The notes: generated by a model from the sequence alone, not told the origin. Numbered from the stretch's first letter, positions 13,257 through 22,540 are shown. The stretch is 25,428 nucleotides of DNA from JBHPCZ01 sp042573625 (GCA_042573625.1 JBHPCZ010000041.1:1-25428), one strand, 5' to 3'. Numbers and translations are program-made.

Positions 13257-16256
13257 CTAAATTCTGTAAAGTTTGAGAGGACTGTCCGAAAGTTTATTAT
13301 TCGCCGCTTTTAATTTATCTTCACCCGATATCACCGCCACGGCCTGTTTTCCGAAGCTTTCACTGAAATATTTTTCCGCGGTTCGTATAACCTGATGACG
13401 GGTTACATTTAAAACCTTCTCTTTGAATTGTTCCCGCATGTCGTCCGTTAAAGAAACTAACATCCTGTAGAATGCTTTTCTGGCAGCCGTGCCCGGCGTA
13501 TCGGGCTTGTCGATTTCAGAACATACCTGCAGGATAGATTCCTTAATGTCTTCATCAGTGTAATTTCCTGACTGTATAAATATCGAAGCGCCGTTGTAAG
13601 CTTTCAGGGTTGATACAATGTGCGGATCTCTGTAAGAACCCAAACAGAAGAGTCCGGTTTCAGCGTTGTAGATGGAAAACCCGCCATAAGCCCCTCCTTT
13701 TTCTCGAATCTCACGATGCAGATACATGGATCGCAGCATTTTGCTGATTACCGATAAAACGGGCGCATCTTCATGGTTCATGCGGACGGTTTTAAAGGCC
13801 CGCGCAACGAATGAGACCGCGGAAGAAGTGCTCCACCCCTCTCTGGGAATTTCGGCATCAACATCAATCTCAGGCGGTACAAACTCATGAGTTGAAGCTG
13901 CTGAATCCAATTTTTCAGCAGCTTTTTCTTTTATGGATGTTGCCGATGAAATGGCCGCGCGTAAGGCGTGGCCTTCGCCGATCAGCGATAGTTTAAGATT
14001 GCCGGAATGAAAAAGGGTTGTACCGACAATAAAAAGATCGGCGGCAAGGGACTCTAATTTGTTGTCGTTGAGATCCTCGGTAATTCGTTTAATGGTTTGC
14101 AGTTGGTGAATACCGTGCCAGGTTTCCTCCAGAGCACTGGCCGCAGAGAAGTTCCTTGATGCAAGGGAAATCGCCAGCCGGTGGCCATTTCTAATAACCG
14201 CGGATTCAAGTCCTGAACGGTATTCCAGCAAGAGGCTTTTTAATCGAACCAGATCTGAAAAATCGAAGGTGAATAGAAGTTCTTCGATGATTTGAAACAT
14301 TCTTTCCAGGTTCCGGACCAGGCACTTTCCGTTAAATGAAATAAAAGGAAGACAGGAGCCCGGTTCGACAAAACGAGTGCGGGAATTGGCCGCCAGCCTG
14401 ATGCCGCCGGTGTAAGCGTCAATTTGTTGCGCCATTTCAATGTAGTCCCGCACGGTTGTGCCGGTTCTGGGAAAAGCATAACAGAAAAAGGGTACCAGAG
14501 GCATCAGGCGTTTATCCATTGAACCGATACCTGCAGCTGCTGAAAAATAGAAGATGCCCGAAGTCGGTTGTTCGTAACAGACGGCGGGCACGGCGTCATA
14601 CGATTCTGATTCTTTTATTTTTTGCACCGAAGGAGGGATGTCTTCAAGCATCAAAGTGGGAAGGCATGAAATATTTTCATCGTGTTCCTGAAGCTGCTTC
14701 AAGGCTTCAGTGTCTTCGATGATTTTTTCAAGGTCAGATGGCGCCATTCCGATACGAATCTGGTCGAGCTCTTCGGCAACCCGGTCGTTTTTTTTCTGTT
14801 CCATGAGTTGATCGGGGATGAGCGAGAAAAGTATGCGGTGCGGATTATCTATGAAATATTTTTTTATACGATTTTCAAGAAAAGGTCCTTTGGAAAGTTC
14901 GCTGCGAAGTTGTTTAAGATCATTGTCGAACTGCAAAATTCTTACAGGATCACCGCTGTGAAACCAGCTTCCGGAAAAAGATAGTAGCAGTTTGATACCA
15001 TATGGATAAGGGGTGTTTGTTACCTCCTTACGGTGAAACTCTATCTGGTGAATGGCGGATTCGATCAGTTGGCTGTCAATTCCTTTTTCCGAAAGATTTT
15101 TCAGAACATCGAATATGATTCCTTCGATTTTATCTGCTGCAGTTACATCCGTATCTTTTAAGCCGCAAGCAAACAGAGTATCCCTGTTCCCGGCGTCGAA
15201 TCCGGTTCCATCGCAGAGGGCGGTTCCAAGCTGTGAATCAATCAGCGCCTTGCGCAGGGGAGAGGCCGAATTTCCAATAAGAATCTGTTCAAGGAGCGTG
15301 AGAATCAAGATCTCGAATGCGTCTTTGATGTCTGCAGTGAGCCATGCAACGCAAAACTGACATTTATTTGAGGGGTCTTGCTTTTGATCCAGGGGGTAAT
15401 AATATGCCATTTTTTTGGGTTTACGCCACCGGGGTTGAGAGGGAACTTCCGTTTCCGGATCGATGCGCTCAAAACTTTCCAGGATTTTATCGTTGATAAA
15501 TGAGAGATGGTTTTTTAGAGGAAGGCTCCCGTATGTATAGAAAAAGGCATTGCTGGGATGGTAGTGCCGTTTATGAAAAGCCACAAGTTGTTCATAGGTC
15601 AGCGTGGGAATTTCAGATGGGTCGCCACCGGAGTTGTGGCGATATGTGGTTGAAGGGTACAATGCGTTTAACAGGGATCGGGCCATAACCTGGTCCGGAG
15701 AGGACATGGCCCCTTTCATTTCATTGTAGACGACCCCTTTAATTACCAGTCCCGCGGAGTCGGGGCTTTTAAGGGAATCCTCCAACTCCATGCGGTGCCC
15801 TTCCTGTTTGAAGCTAAGTTCTCTTAGGTTGGGGAAAAATGAAGCGTCAAGATATACATCCATCAGATTATAAAAATCTTTTCTGTTCTGTGTGGAGAAG
15901 GGGTACATGGTCCAGTCAGATGCAGTAAAGGCGTTCATGAAGGTGCTCAGGCTTCTTTTTAACATGGAGAAAAACGGGTCGTTTACGGGAAATTTTTTGG
16001 AACCGCATAAAGCAGTATGCTCCAGAATGTGTGCCACACCGGTTGAGTCCGACGGTACAGTCTTAAACGCCACGCTGAATGTGTTTTCCTTATCATTATT
16101 ACTGATGTGAACATGCTTGGCACCGGTTTTGGTATGCTCAAGTTCATAGTAAAATGAGCCCATTTCCTCTAACTTTACAATCCTGTTAATGGTGTAACCG
16201 TTGAAACTGTCTCCTTTGTTTAAATCAGGATTGTTGCGATCAATAGACGCTTGCAT
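13257..16256 (-). CDS. M16C peptidase, presequence protease (PreP/Cym1)-like
   Basis: The start is the ATG at 16256 (999 residues), with AAAAGGAT upstream. A 77-codon in-frame extension to 16487 runs through hairpin-rich intergenic sequence and is rejected. The catalytic inverted zinc motif is H76-I-L-E79-H80 within GVAHILEHTALCGSKKFPVNDPF, and the third zinc ligand is Glu179 in VVYNEMKGAMSS. Length, the TALCGSKKFPVNDPFF extension and the second M16 half in the C-terminal 450 residues fit the single-chain M16C clamshell peptidases such as PreP, which degrade unfolded peptides up to about 65 residues. No signal peptide is present, so it should be cytosolic and clear peptide fragments. Next to it upstream is the winged-helix gene, from which it is separated by a terminator-like hairpin. 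Confidence 0.92.
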   Translation of the reverse strand: MQASIDRNNPDLNKGDSFNGYTINRIVKLEEMGSFYYELEHTKTGAKHVHISNNDKENTFSVAFKTVPSDSTGVAHILEHTALCGSKKFPVNDPFFSMLKRSLSTFMNAFTASDWTMYPFSTQNRKDFYNLMDVYLDASFFPNLRELSFKQEGHRMELEDSLKSPDSAGLVIKGVVYNEMKGAMSSPDQVMARSLLNALYPSTTYRHNSGGDPSEIPTLTYEQLVAFHKRHYHPSNAFFYTYGSLPLKNHLSFINDKILESFERIDPETEVPSQPRWRKPKKMAYYYPLDQKQDPSNKCQFCVAWLTADIKDAFEILILTLLEQILIGNSASPLRKALIDSQLGTALCDGTGFDAGNRDTLFACGLKDTDVTAADKIEGIIFDVLKNLSEKGIDSQLIESAIHQIEFHRKEVTNTPYPYGIKLLLSFSGSWFHSGDPVRILQFDNDLKQLRSELSKGPFLENRIKKYFIDNPHRILFSLIPDQLMEQKKNDRVAEELDQIRIGMAPSDLEKIIEDTEALKQLQEHDENISCLPTLMLEDIPPSVQKIKESESYDAVPAVCYEQPTSGIFYFSAAAGIGSMDKRLMPLVPFFCYAFPRTGTTVRDYIEMAQQIDAYTGGIRLAANSRTRFVEPGSCLPFISFNGKCLVRNLERMFQIIEELLFTFDFSDLVRLKSLLLEYRSGLESAVIRNGHRLAISLASRNFSAASALEETWHGIHQLQTIKRITEDLNDNKLESLAADLFIVGTTLFHSGNLKLSLIGEGHALRAAISSATSIKEKAAEKLDSAASTHEFVPPEIDVDAEIPREGWSTSSAVSFVARAFKTVRMNHEDAPVLSVISKMLRSMYLHREIREKGGAYGGFSIYNAETGLFCLGSYRDPHIVSTLKAYNGASIFIQSGNYTDEDIKESILQVCSEIDKPDTPGTAARKAFYRMLVSLTDDMREQFKEKVLNVTRHQVIRTAEKYFSESFGKQAVAVISGEDKLKAANNKLSDSPLKLYRI

Positions 16257-16404
16257 ATGACTATCCTTTTTACGAAGGTTTTGTTTGAATCTAAAAACCC
16301 GCTCCTCACGTCCGGGTCGGCGCCATCGGCTTTGCCGGGTAGTTATTGGGTGACATGGGATTGTTTGAAAACGCGTTAGAGTGCCTGGATAAAAGGATTT
16401 GAAT

Positions 16405-16442
16405 CGAAAAATAGAGACCGTTCCCAAAAACAGGGCTGTCTC
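16405..16442 (-). terminator. Terminator of the first winged-helix gene
   Basis: On the minus strand GAGAC (16442-16438) and GTCTC (16418-16414) close a stem that continues as CCC with GGG after small internal loops. The sequence after it (16413-16405) is TATTTTTCG. It lies between the winged-helix stop (16529) and the M16C start (16256). Two further hairpins, 16438-16452 and 16458-16485 (GAATCTCCCG with CGGG plus AGATTC), are adjacent. Confidence 0.5.
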
Positions 16443-16528
16443 CTCAGGAGGCTTCTTGAATCTCCCGCTATTCGGGAAGAGATTCACTGCCCGATATTTA
16501 GATTAGGTCATTTCCGTATGAGCACCAA

Positions 16529-16921
16529 TTATGAGGCGATATAGATCCCTCTGCTCTTTCGAACAATTTTACCATCTTTATGCAGCCGAAAAATAACATT
16601 GCGCAGTTTTTTTTCCTCAAAGCCTGTTCTGGCCTTGATTTCGGCGAACCCGGCACCTTTTTTGAAACGCTTTATGACTTCCAGTGCCATATCAGAAGCT
16701 GTTTTGGCGGAACCTCTAGATGATGCTTTTCCTCTGGCGGTCCGACCACCGGCTGCGCGCCTGCTTTTAGCGGGTGCTGTGGACGCTTTGATCAGCTTTT
16801 CCAAGCGATCCATTTTATTCATCAGTTTTTCGATATCTTTCTTGGTAGGAATGCCGTAATACTGCATGAAAAACTTTACCATTGCATCAAAGCTGACCTG
16901 TTTTCTCTTTTTCATTGCCAT
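16529..16921 (-). CDS. Small basic winged-helix protein with H1-tail-like linker (paralogue A)
   Basis: I do not recognise a characterised family. The 130-residue product has three parts. Residues 8-46 are predicted helical, ending in a heptad-like coiled coil (KKDIEKLMNKMDRLEKLIK). Residues 47-76 are a low-complexity linker rich in Ala, Arg, Ser, Gly and Lys. Residues 79-130 look like a winged helix: IKARTG then KKLRNVIFRLHKDGKIV and a wing RGIYIAS. This last block aligns without gaps with paralogue B (22541-22930), with about 17 of 52 identities. AAGGAGG five bases before the ATG fixes the start. The net charge is strongly basic. Inference: a nucleoid-associated or DNA-binding protein that may oligomerise through the N-terminal helix. 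The N-terminus also has a faint phasin-like look, an alternative idea. Confidence 0.8.
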   Translation of the reverse strand: MAMKKRKQVSFDAMVKFFMQYYGIPTKKDIEKLMNKMDRLEKLIKASTAPAKSRRAAGGRTARGKASSRGSAKTASDMALEVIKRFKKGAGFAEIKARTGFEEKKLRNVIFRLHKDGKIVRKSRGIYIAS

Positions 16922-17308
16922 GTAATCCTCCTTGAGTTACTCTTTTTCGAACAGGAAACTATTTGGTGCCCATTTCACAGATTTGGCTGTTTGCGGAAGT
17001 GCATCAACGGGTGTCATTATTGAAAAGCTAATATTACAATTACTTAATAATACATGAAAAGTCAAGTTAAAGGCCATAAGGCCGGTATCCCGAATTCCTT
17101 ATGAGAAATTTTCCGGTTTTATTCGCCTTCGCCAGAATACCCTGCAACTTGCTGCAGGGATGAATGGCGTGGCGAACCCGCCGAAACGCTCAGCGCGAAG
17201 GCGGGTAGGCTTCAGCGAATTCCGCTTTGACACCCCGCCGCTTGCGGCGGGGAGCTATATTTTGAAGATAGATGTCGAAACGATTGCAAACTCAGGAAAT
17301 CATTTTAT
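16922..17308. other. Divergent intergenic region with stacked hairpins
   Basis: No gene in 387 bp. The first part is the AT-rich leader of the winged-helix gene, with TTGACT at 17065-17060 on the minus strand but no good -10. The second half (17121-17252) is GC-rich and holds three perfect hairpins, listed separately. GGAAATCATTTTAT leads into the DUF2062 start, with no strong Shine-Dalgarno sequence. Confidence 0.6.
17140..17252. repeat. Cluster of three perfect palindromic hairpins
   Basis: CCCTGCA with TGCAGGG (17140-17159, 6-nt loop); ACCCGCC with GGCGGGT (17176-17182 and 17200-17206, loop containing a nested CGCTCAGCG); and CCCCGCCG with CGGCGGGG (17233-17252, 4-nt loop). The GC-rich block contrasts with the AT-rich sequence on both sides. 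It resembles an inserted palindromic intergenic element. No terminator U-run follows any of them. Confidence 0.6.
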
Positions 17309-17782
17309 ATGAGAATCAAAGAGAAATTAAGAGAATTTATTAAAACCTTTAAAACGCTTCAGGGCGATCCTCACTATATTGCCGTGGGCATGGCTGTTGG
17401 AATTTTTGTCAGTATAACTCCGACCATTCCATTTCATACTGTACTGGCTATTGCGCTAGCATTTATTTTAAGGGGGAGTAAACCGGCCGCGGCCATCGGT
17501 GTCTGGTTCTGCAATCCGATTACGCTGCCATTGTTCTATATGGGGAGCTATAAAGCAGGCATGCTTATTCTAGGCAAATCCATACCGCTTGATTTTGAAT
17601 TTGAACATTTTACCGAACTGATGGGACTGGGGTTGGAGGTCACCATTGCCATGATAACAGGCGGTGTAATATTGGGTGTTATTCCGGGGATTGCCGCCTA
17701 CTTCATAACCCGAAAAATGGTTGTTGTCGTCCGATCACGATCCGGGAAGAGCGTCCAGGGTAAACAGTTCACGGATTCATAA
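17309..17782 (+). CDS. DUF2062 membrane protein
   Basis: The 157-residue product has the DUF2062 pattern. It shows a short cytosolic N-terminus, DPHYIAVGMAVGIFVSITPTIPFHTVLAIALAFILRG (20-55, seen in parts), the signature IGVWFCNPITLPLFYMGSYKAG, and two hydrophobic segments in the second half (about 110-145) before a basic tail. It should span the inner membrane three or four times. The function of the family is not established; some larger relatives carry glycosyltransferase domains. It ends 5 bp before rsmA, so the two form an operon, a link with no obvious functional reason. Confidence 0.88.
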   Translation: MRIKEKLREFIKTFKTLQGDPHYIAVGMAVGIFVSITPTIPFHTVLAIALAFILRGSKPAAAIGVWFCNPITLPLFYMGSYKAGMLILGKSIPLDFEFEHFTELMGLGLEVTIAMITGGVILGVIPGIAAYFITRKMVVVVRSRSGKSVQGKQFTDS

Positions 17783-17787
17783 AGAGT

Positions 17788-18675
17788 ATGGGAACCCGAA
17801 CGATGATATCACCCAGAATACTCCTTGCCGCCCATAACCTCCGCGCCAAGAAGCGGTTTGGCCAGAATTTTCTGACAGATTCTGCCATGGCCGAAAGAAT
17901 TGTTGAGTGCTCAGGAATTTCAAGGAAAGATATTGTTCTGGAAATCGGAGCCGGACTTGGTGCCCTCACAATTCCAGCGGCACGTGCAGCAAAAAAAGTT
18001 TACGCGATAGATATAGACCGTCATATTATCGACCTTTTAAAAGTACAGATTCTTGCGAGCAATCTTTCAAATGTTGTTATAATGGAAAAGAACATACTGA
18101 GACTCGATATTGAGAGACTGGCAGAAAAGGAAGGTGGCGAGTTCATTGTCATGGGGAATCTTCCCTATAACATTTCATCACAGATCCTTGTTCAACTCAT
18201 TGAATCCAGAATCAGCGTGAAACGGGCCATCCTGATGTTTCAGAAAGAACTGGCCCGGCGCATAACTGCACAGCCGTGCAGTAAAGATTACGGGCGGCTC
18301 ACGGTGATGCTGCAGTACTGCGCAGAGATTGAAAAACTTCTAGAGGCCAAAGCACCTCACTTCTTTCCAAAGCCCAAAGTTGATTCAGAAGTTCTTGAAA
18401 TAAGGTTTCAAAAGACTCCGAAGTATTCGGCACATGATGAAGCATTTCTTTTCAGCGTGATCAAGGCTGCCTTTGGACAAAGGCGAAAAACCCTCAAAAA
18501 CGCTCTCGCGGGAAGCGCCCTTGACATTGATGCCGGGAACGCGCTGAATGTTCTGGAAAATGCAGGTATCGATCCTGTCAGACGCGCCGAAACGCTGAGT
18601 GTGCAGGAGTTTGTCAAACTGAGCAACGCCCTAAGTGAGCGTAAACAAAATGAAGAAAAATTGGGCCCCATTTAA
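17788..18675 (+). CDS. rsmA: 16S rRNA (adenine1518-N6/adenine1519-N6)-dimethyltransferase
   Basis: The 295-residue product is RsmA/KsgA. The motifs are in order: KRFGQNFLTDS (22-32), the S-adenosylmethionine loop LEIGAGLGALT (51-61), VYAIDID (71-77), the catalytic NLPYNIS (124-130), and the C-terminal AFGQRRKTLKNAL. It dimethylates two neighbouring adenines in helix 45 of 16S rRNA late in 30S assembly; loss gives kasugamycin resistance. The length is slightly above the usual 270-285, due to short ends at both termini. The ATG at 17788 has AAAGAG only one base away; the ATG at 17803 would also keep all motifs, so the start is not certain. The gene follows DUF2062 by 5 bp and converges with the M16 gene beyond. 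Confidence 0.96.
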   Translation: MGTRTMISPRILLAAHNLRAKKRFGQNFLTDSAMAERIVECSGISRKDIVLEIGAGLGALTIPAARAAKKVYAIDIDRHIIDLLKVQILASNLSNVVIMEKNILRLDIERLAEKEGGEFIVMGNLPYNISSQILVQLIESRISVKRAILMFQKELARRITAQPCSKDYGRLTVMLQYCAEIEKLLEAKAPHFFPKPKVDSEVLEIRFQKTPKYSAHDEAFLFSVIKAAFGQRRKTLKNALAGSALDIDAGNALNVLENAGIDPVRRAETLSVQEFVKLSNALSERKQNEEKLGPI

Positions 18676-18801
18676 GTGAAGGACCGGAGAGTTTTCTCTG
18701 TTAAACGCTCCGCTGATCAATAAGGCTTTATAATAAACACACCTCGACCCCTCATTATGACGGCTTGGGCGGGTTTTTGGGCCGCATTGCATAGCTGGTT
18801 G

Positions 18802-21741
18802 TTATTGCTCAGGAACGATAACAATCAATGCCGCCTTGTCATTGTCCAGATATTTCTTTGCAAGGGTTGACAGTTCGTCTGCCGTGATCGAAGCATAATC
18901 TTTTAATATTGTTCGACTCCAGTCGAGCTGCTGGGGGTATTTTTTTGATTCGGACAGTACCGTGTTCAGCCAGTAGCTGTTTGTTCGCATCATGTCTTTT
19001 ATGCTTGTGAGTATCGGTTCGAGGGCGCGTTTCAATTCTTCGTTATTGACACCATTTGTTGAGAGATCAGATACAATGTTCTTAATTTCCCTTATTACCA
19101 TATCTGTTTGTTCAGGGTCGATATAAGCCCTTGCCTGCAGTGCTCCATATCCGGAATAGGCTTTGCTGGCCCTGTTAAAGGCGGAGGCTGAGTAAGCTGC
19201 CCCCAGTTTCTCCCGTATTTTCTCACGAAGCCTGTCTGAAAGAACATCCGCCAGCACAGAAAAGCGGCGGGTCCTTTGGATGTCCCAGATGTCCTCAGTA
19301 GGATATGCAACGATGACCAGACCCTTGGGGATTTTTGTTTCAAGTTTTATTTTAGTGGATTGGTTCACAGGGAATTGAGGCAGCCCGGGTCTGTTTTTTG
19401 AGTGAACAGGTTGCCGTCGTGGAAGACTTCCCAGATATTTTGATGCGATCTCCACGACCGATTCAATATTGAAATCGCCCACAACGGTAATCTCGAGTTC
19501 GTCATGTTTTGATGACGCATTGATCCACGACCGGACCTGGTCAAGGGTTAATTTTTTGAATGATTCATAAGGCGGGAGTCCAAAACGGCTGTCTCCACCA
19601 CCCAGGAAACGTTCCCCATTTAGTGTCAAAGCACCGTCAATGGTACGGGGGAATTTATTATAGTTCTGCCTGAACCGTTCCATAGAGAGCTTATAAGCGT
19701 CTTCACGAAATCCCGGATCAGTCAGGTGGGCATACAAAAGCTGAAACAAAAGAGAAAGCTCTTTGGGGACAGAGGTTCCCTTGAAGAAAAAGTGGCTTCC
19801 GGCAACACCAAAATGGACGGTTGTTTTTTTTCCTGCCAGGGCGCGTTTAATTTCGTTCTTATCCAGGGTGCCGAGCCCGCTTTCATTGATTACCTTTCGG
19901 CTTAATACCGCAAGTCCCGGAAGGGCTTCCGGTTCGTTAGACCTGCCATGCCCAAAAGACAACCTAAACTGAATTTCACCGGCCTTAAAATCGGTTTTCT
20001 TGATATTTAGACGGACACCGTTTTTGAAATCGACCTGAACGACGCCTAAATCATGGATGGTGGTTCTATTTTTAATCTGCCCCTTTTGGGAAGGTTCCGG
20101 AAGATAGGGGAAGGTTACGGTTTTTGTTTCAACCGGTTTTGACACCGCTATCCTGTTACTTTTCTTGTAGGCAGCAAGTATCTGATCTTCGGGAGCGGAA
20201 TCGTCCCGGTGCAGTTCTGCGTTGCCTGTTACCAGGACAAGCCTGTGGTTCGGAGCCCAGATTTCCCTGAAAGCGTCGTGCACTTGTTTTAAAGTCGCTG
20301 ATTCTATTAACGGCGCAAGAAGCGTCCTTTTCTGTTCGGGAGACAGGAAGACCTGGTTATTATTTAGTGTGTGCCTGATGCTGCCTGCCAGGGATTTACT
20401 GTTACGTGTGGATGCTTTATTTACAGCATTATCAAGATTTGCCAGGACGTCTTTTTTTACTCTTTCAAATTCTGATGGGGTAAATCCGTATTGTAATGCC
20501 TTCCTCAGCGTTTGTTCAAGAAGCGACAGGGATTTTCTCCAGTTTTCAGGGCTGCTGTTTCCGGTAATCTCTGCGGATGCTATCTCCTGCAAAGAGGTCC
20601 CATAATGGACAGAGGCCGAGGTAAAGGGTGTATCCGGCTTGCTGATCAGCGCATTTAATCGGATCTGGACAATTCTTTTTGCCAGATTTGTTAAGAGCAG
20701 CTTTTTTCGTAAAGCATTAGAATCCGCTTCTTTCTTAACCTTTTTTATGACCTCTATTGTGGTGGTCGTATTTCCTGCTTCCCTTTCAAAGTGATAAAAT
20801 GTCTTGATTCCCTGGTGTTGTATTTTGCCGATGCTTGGATCGGTTTCCGGAGGTGCCCTGGATGATAATGTGGAGAATTTTTCTTTTATTAGCGAAGCAG
20901 AAAGGTCTAGGTCAAAGTCTCCGACCATGGTCAATGTCATTTTTTCCGGTCTGTACCAGGTATCATAAAAATTCTTGAAGGAATTACGGTCTGCCTTTTT
21001 GATAACCGATTCGATGCCGATGGGTAATCTTTTCGACACTTTTGCTTCGGGAAACTCAAATTTCATTGTGGAAACAAATGTGCGGTATGATGCGGAATCA
21101 CGGGTTCGCTTTTCCGACAGAACGACTCCCCGCTCCCGGTCGATTTCCGATTGAAGAAGCAATGCGCCTTCAGCAAAGTCTTTCATCACAGTCAGACCTT
21201 TTTCAAGGTTTTCCCTGTTTCCTTCCGGCAGAAGTAGCATATACACCGTATAATCAAATCCGGTATAGGCATTTGCGTCGGGACCGAACTGCATTCCGAT
21301 GTTCTGAAAATATTTTACGAGTTCTCCGGGTTTAAAATTTGTTGAACCGTTAAAGAGCATGTGTTCGATAAAATGCGCCATGCCCTGCTGGTTATCTGAT
21401 TCATGTAAAGAGCCTGCATGGATACTCAGGTGTATGCTTACCCGGTCCCTGGGGGTGTGGTTTTCCATTAATGCATATCTGAATCCGTTCGGAAGTCTTC
21501 CGAACACAACGGACGGATCCGGAAGAAGGTCACTTTTTTCATGCGGCCACTCAGGAAGCATGCTGACGCTGTGAGCGGCAGCACGTGATGTTGATGGGGT
21601 TTTAAAGAGATGTTTATATAAACGAGTGTAAAGCAGGCCATCAGGGCTGTTTGTAAAGGCAGCAAAGAATGAAAAAACAGATATAATTAGGGCCCATATC
21701 AAGAGTTTAGCAGCAAAGATATTTAAACGTTTTCTGTCCAT
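18802..21741 (-). CDS. M16 zinc peptidase, exported, pitrilysin/PqqL-like
   Basis: The 979-residue protein starts with a basic end and a hydrophobic segment (13-29) that is either a signal peptide or a membrane anchor, so the rest is periplasmic. The zinc motif is H123-F-I-E126-H127 in GMAHFIEHMLFNGSTNF, and the third ligand is probably Glu210 in RERGVVLSEKRT. The other M16 domains (about 240-480, 560-760 and 780-979) are recognisable by patterns such as NFYDTWYRPEKMTLTMVGDFD and ITVVGDFNIESV. By family this is a large-chambered peptidase that degrades peptides, as PqqL does in the periplasm. It differs in subfamily from the PreP-like gene at 13257-16256, so the two are not recent duplicates. 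GGAG precedes the ATG. Confidence 0.92.
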   Translation of the reverse strand: MDRKRLNIFAAKLLIWALIISVFSFFAAFTNSPDGLLYTRLYKHLFKTPSTSRAAAHSVSMLPEWPHEKSDLLPDPSVVFGRLPNGFRYALMENHTPRDRVSIHLSIHAGSLHESDNQQGMAHFIEHMLFNGSTNFKPGELVKYFQNIGMQFGPDANAYTGFDYTVYMLLLPEGNRENLEKGLTVMKDFAEGALLLQSEIDRERGVVLSEKRTRDSASYRTFVSTMKFEFPEAKVSKRLPIGIESVIKKADRNSFKNFYDTWYRPEKMTLTMVGDFDLDLSASLIKEKFSTLSSRAPPETDPSIGKIQHQGIKTFYHFEREAGNTTTTIEVIKKVKKEADSNALRKKLLLTNLAKRIVQIRLNALISKPDTPFTSASVHYGTSLQEIASAEITGNSSPENWRKSLSLLEQTLRKALQYGFTPSEFERVKKDVLANLDNAVNKASTRNSKSLAGSIRHTLNNNQVFLSPEQKRTLLAPLIESATLKQVHDAFREIWAPNHRLVLVTGNAELHRDDSAPEDQILAAYKKSNRIAVSKPVETKTVTFPYLPEPSQKGQIKNRTTIHDLGVVQVDFKNGVRLNIKKTDFKAGEIQFRLSFGHGRSNEPEALPGLAVLSRKVINESGLGTLDKNEIKRALAGKKTTVHFGVAGSHFFFKGTSVPKELSLLFQLLYAHLTDPGFREDAYKLSMERFRQNYNKFPRTIDGALTLNGERFLGGGDSRFGLPPYESFKKLTLDQVRSWINASSKHDELEITVVGDFNIESVVEIASKYLGSLPRRQPVHSKNRPGLPQFPVNQSTKIKLETKIPKGLVIVAYPTEDIWDIQRTRRFSVLADVLSDRLREKIREKLGAAYSASAFNRASKAYSGYGALQARAYIDPEQTDMVIREIKNIVSDLSTNGVNNEELKRALEPILTSIKDMMRTNSYWLNTVLSESKKYPQQLDWSRTILKDYASITADELSTLAKKYLDNDKAALIVIVPEQ

Positions 21742-21795
21742 TGGTTTGCTCCATTATAGCGGTTGTCAAGATAACGTTCCGTTTCATCCGGCAGC

Positions 21796-22173
21796 TTAAT
21801 TAAATATGAACAAAACCGAATCAATAGGAACATATTTATGGAAACCGCTATAGCTGTTCAACTTTTTTTTAATTATTTGGAAAAATATAAGACCTGTCAT
21901 AAAAATAGCAATGCCGGTGAGAAAAATGTATCTTTTCAGACGGAAGCCGATCCATTGGTATGTCAGGCTTGAATTGAGAAAGAGGTGATGCTCGATGGAT
22001 GTAAAATACGTTTTTGTAGCGAATCCGTGGAATGATAGATCTTCCTGTTCTTCAACTAAAGAAGCGAGATCTTTAAAAACCGCCCCATTTTGCACAATCC
22101 CGGTGCCTGCCCCGCAGGTCCGGCAGATCGTACTGAGGGGGTTAAAATTTTCGCTTTGACTCGGGGCATCCAT
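21796..22173 (-). CDS. Hypothetical small membrane protein (doubtful)
   Basis: An open frame of about 125 codons from the ATG at 22173 (or 136 from 22206). It shows a Cys pair (TICRTCGAGTG), a charged middle part, and one convincing membrane segment (YIFLTGIAIFMTGLIFFQII) followed by lysines. I recognise no family. The N-terminal residues are encoded by palindrome-rich intergenic sequence, and there is no proper Shine-Dalgarno sequence, so the true start may be further in or the ORF may be a remnant of a larger membrane-protein gene. It lies 54 bp upstream of the exported M16 peptidase on the same strand. Treat as unproven. Confidence 0.35.
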   Translation of the reverse strand: MDAPSQSENFNPLSTICRTCGAGTGIVQNGAVFKDLASLVEEQEDLSFHGFATKTYFTSIEHHLFLNSSLTYQWIGFRLKRYIFLTGIAIFMTGLIFFQIIKKKLNSYSGFHKYVPIDSVLFIFN

Positions 22174-22209
22174 GCCCCTCGCCCTTACGGGTTCGCCTTC
22201 GGCCAACCC

Positions 22210-22231
22210 AATTCCGCTGTCCAGCGGAATT
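22210..22231. repeat. Perfect 10-bp-arm palindrome
   Basis: AATTCCGCTG (22210-22219) and CAGCGGAATT (22222-22231) are exact reverse complements with TC between them. It is followed after about 20 bp by an AT-rich inverted pair. It may be part of a dispersed intergenic element; no T-run follows. Confidence 0.6.
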
Positions 22232-22464
22232 GCCCGTGGCCTTGAACCCCGGTTAAATATTTAAAATTTAACTGGGCGGGCAAAATTGAACATTTTTCAA
22301 AGGTCTCGAAGCAGTGTTTTTAGAGCTTTTATTAGATGGGCCTAAAGCAGTTTCGGGACCTGCCGAGATTGCCCAAGGGGCGCTTAAAGTGCTTTGAAAA
22401 CAGACCCTTCGCGCCCCGCTCCGCCTGCGGGAGGATTGATTTCCGTCTGGTCGGAATGGATGAG

Positions 22465-22490
22465 AAAAAACCGTTTTTGGGCTGTCCCAA
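22465..22490 (-). terminator. Weak terminator after the second winged-helix gene
   Basis: On the minus strand TTGGG (22490-22486) pairs with CCCAA (22481-22477) around ACAG, and after a short gap a run of six T follows (the A run at 22465-22470). The stem is only 5 bp and the run is not adjacent. Confidence 0.3.
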
Positions 22491-22540
22491 TTGGCTCTTT
22501 TTGGAGCAATATGGCGTGTTGACGCAATCGAAGTCAGGCG

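Larger units (their letters stand above)
22207..22540. other. Gene-free region with palindromes
   Basis: A plus-strand ORF here (22336-22617) overlaps the winged-helix gene and shows no family signature. The notable structures are the 22-bp palindrome at 22210-22231 and an AT-rich inverted pair, GTTAAAT (22252-22258) with ATTTAAC (22266-22272). Near the winged-helix stop there is a weak terminator-like hairpin. Confidence 0.6.

Noticed and set aside
16257..16487. 77-codon N-terminal extension of the PreP-like peptidase
   Set aside because: It runs over terminator-like hairpins and has no homology pattern; the ATG at 16256 has a Shine-Dalgarno sequence and gives the family's usual start.
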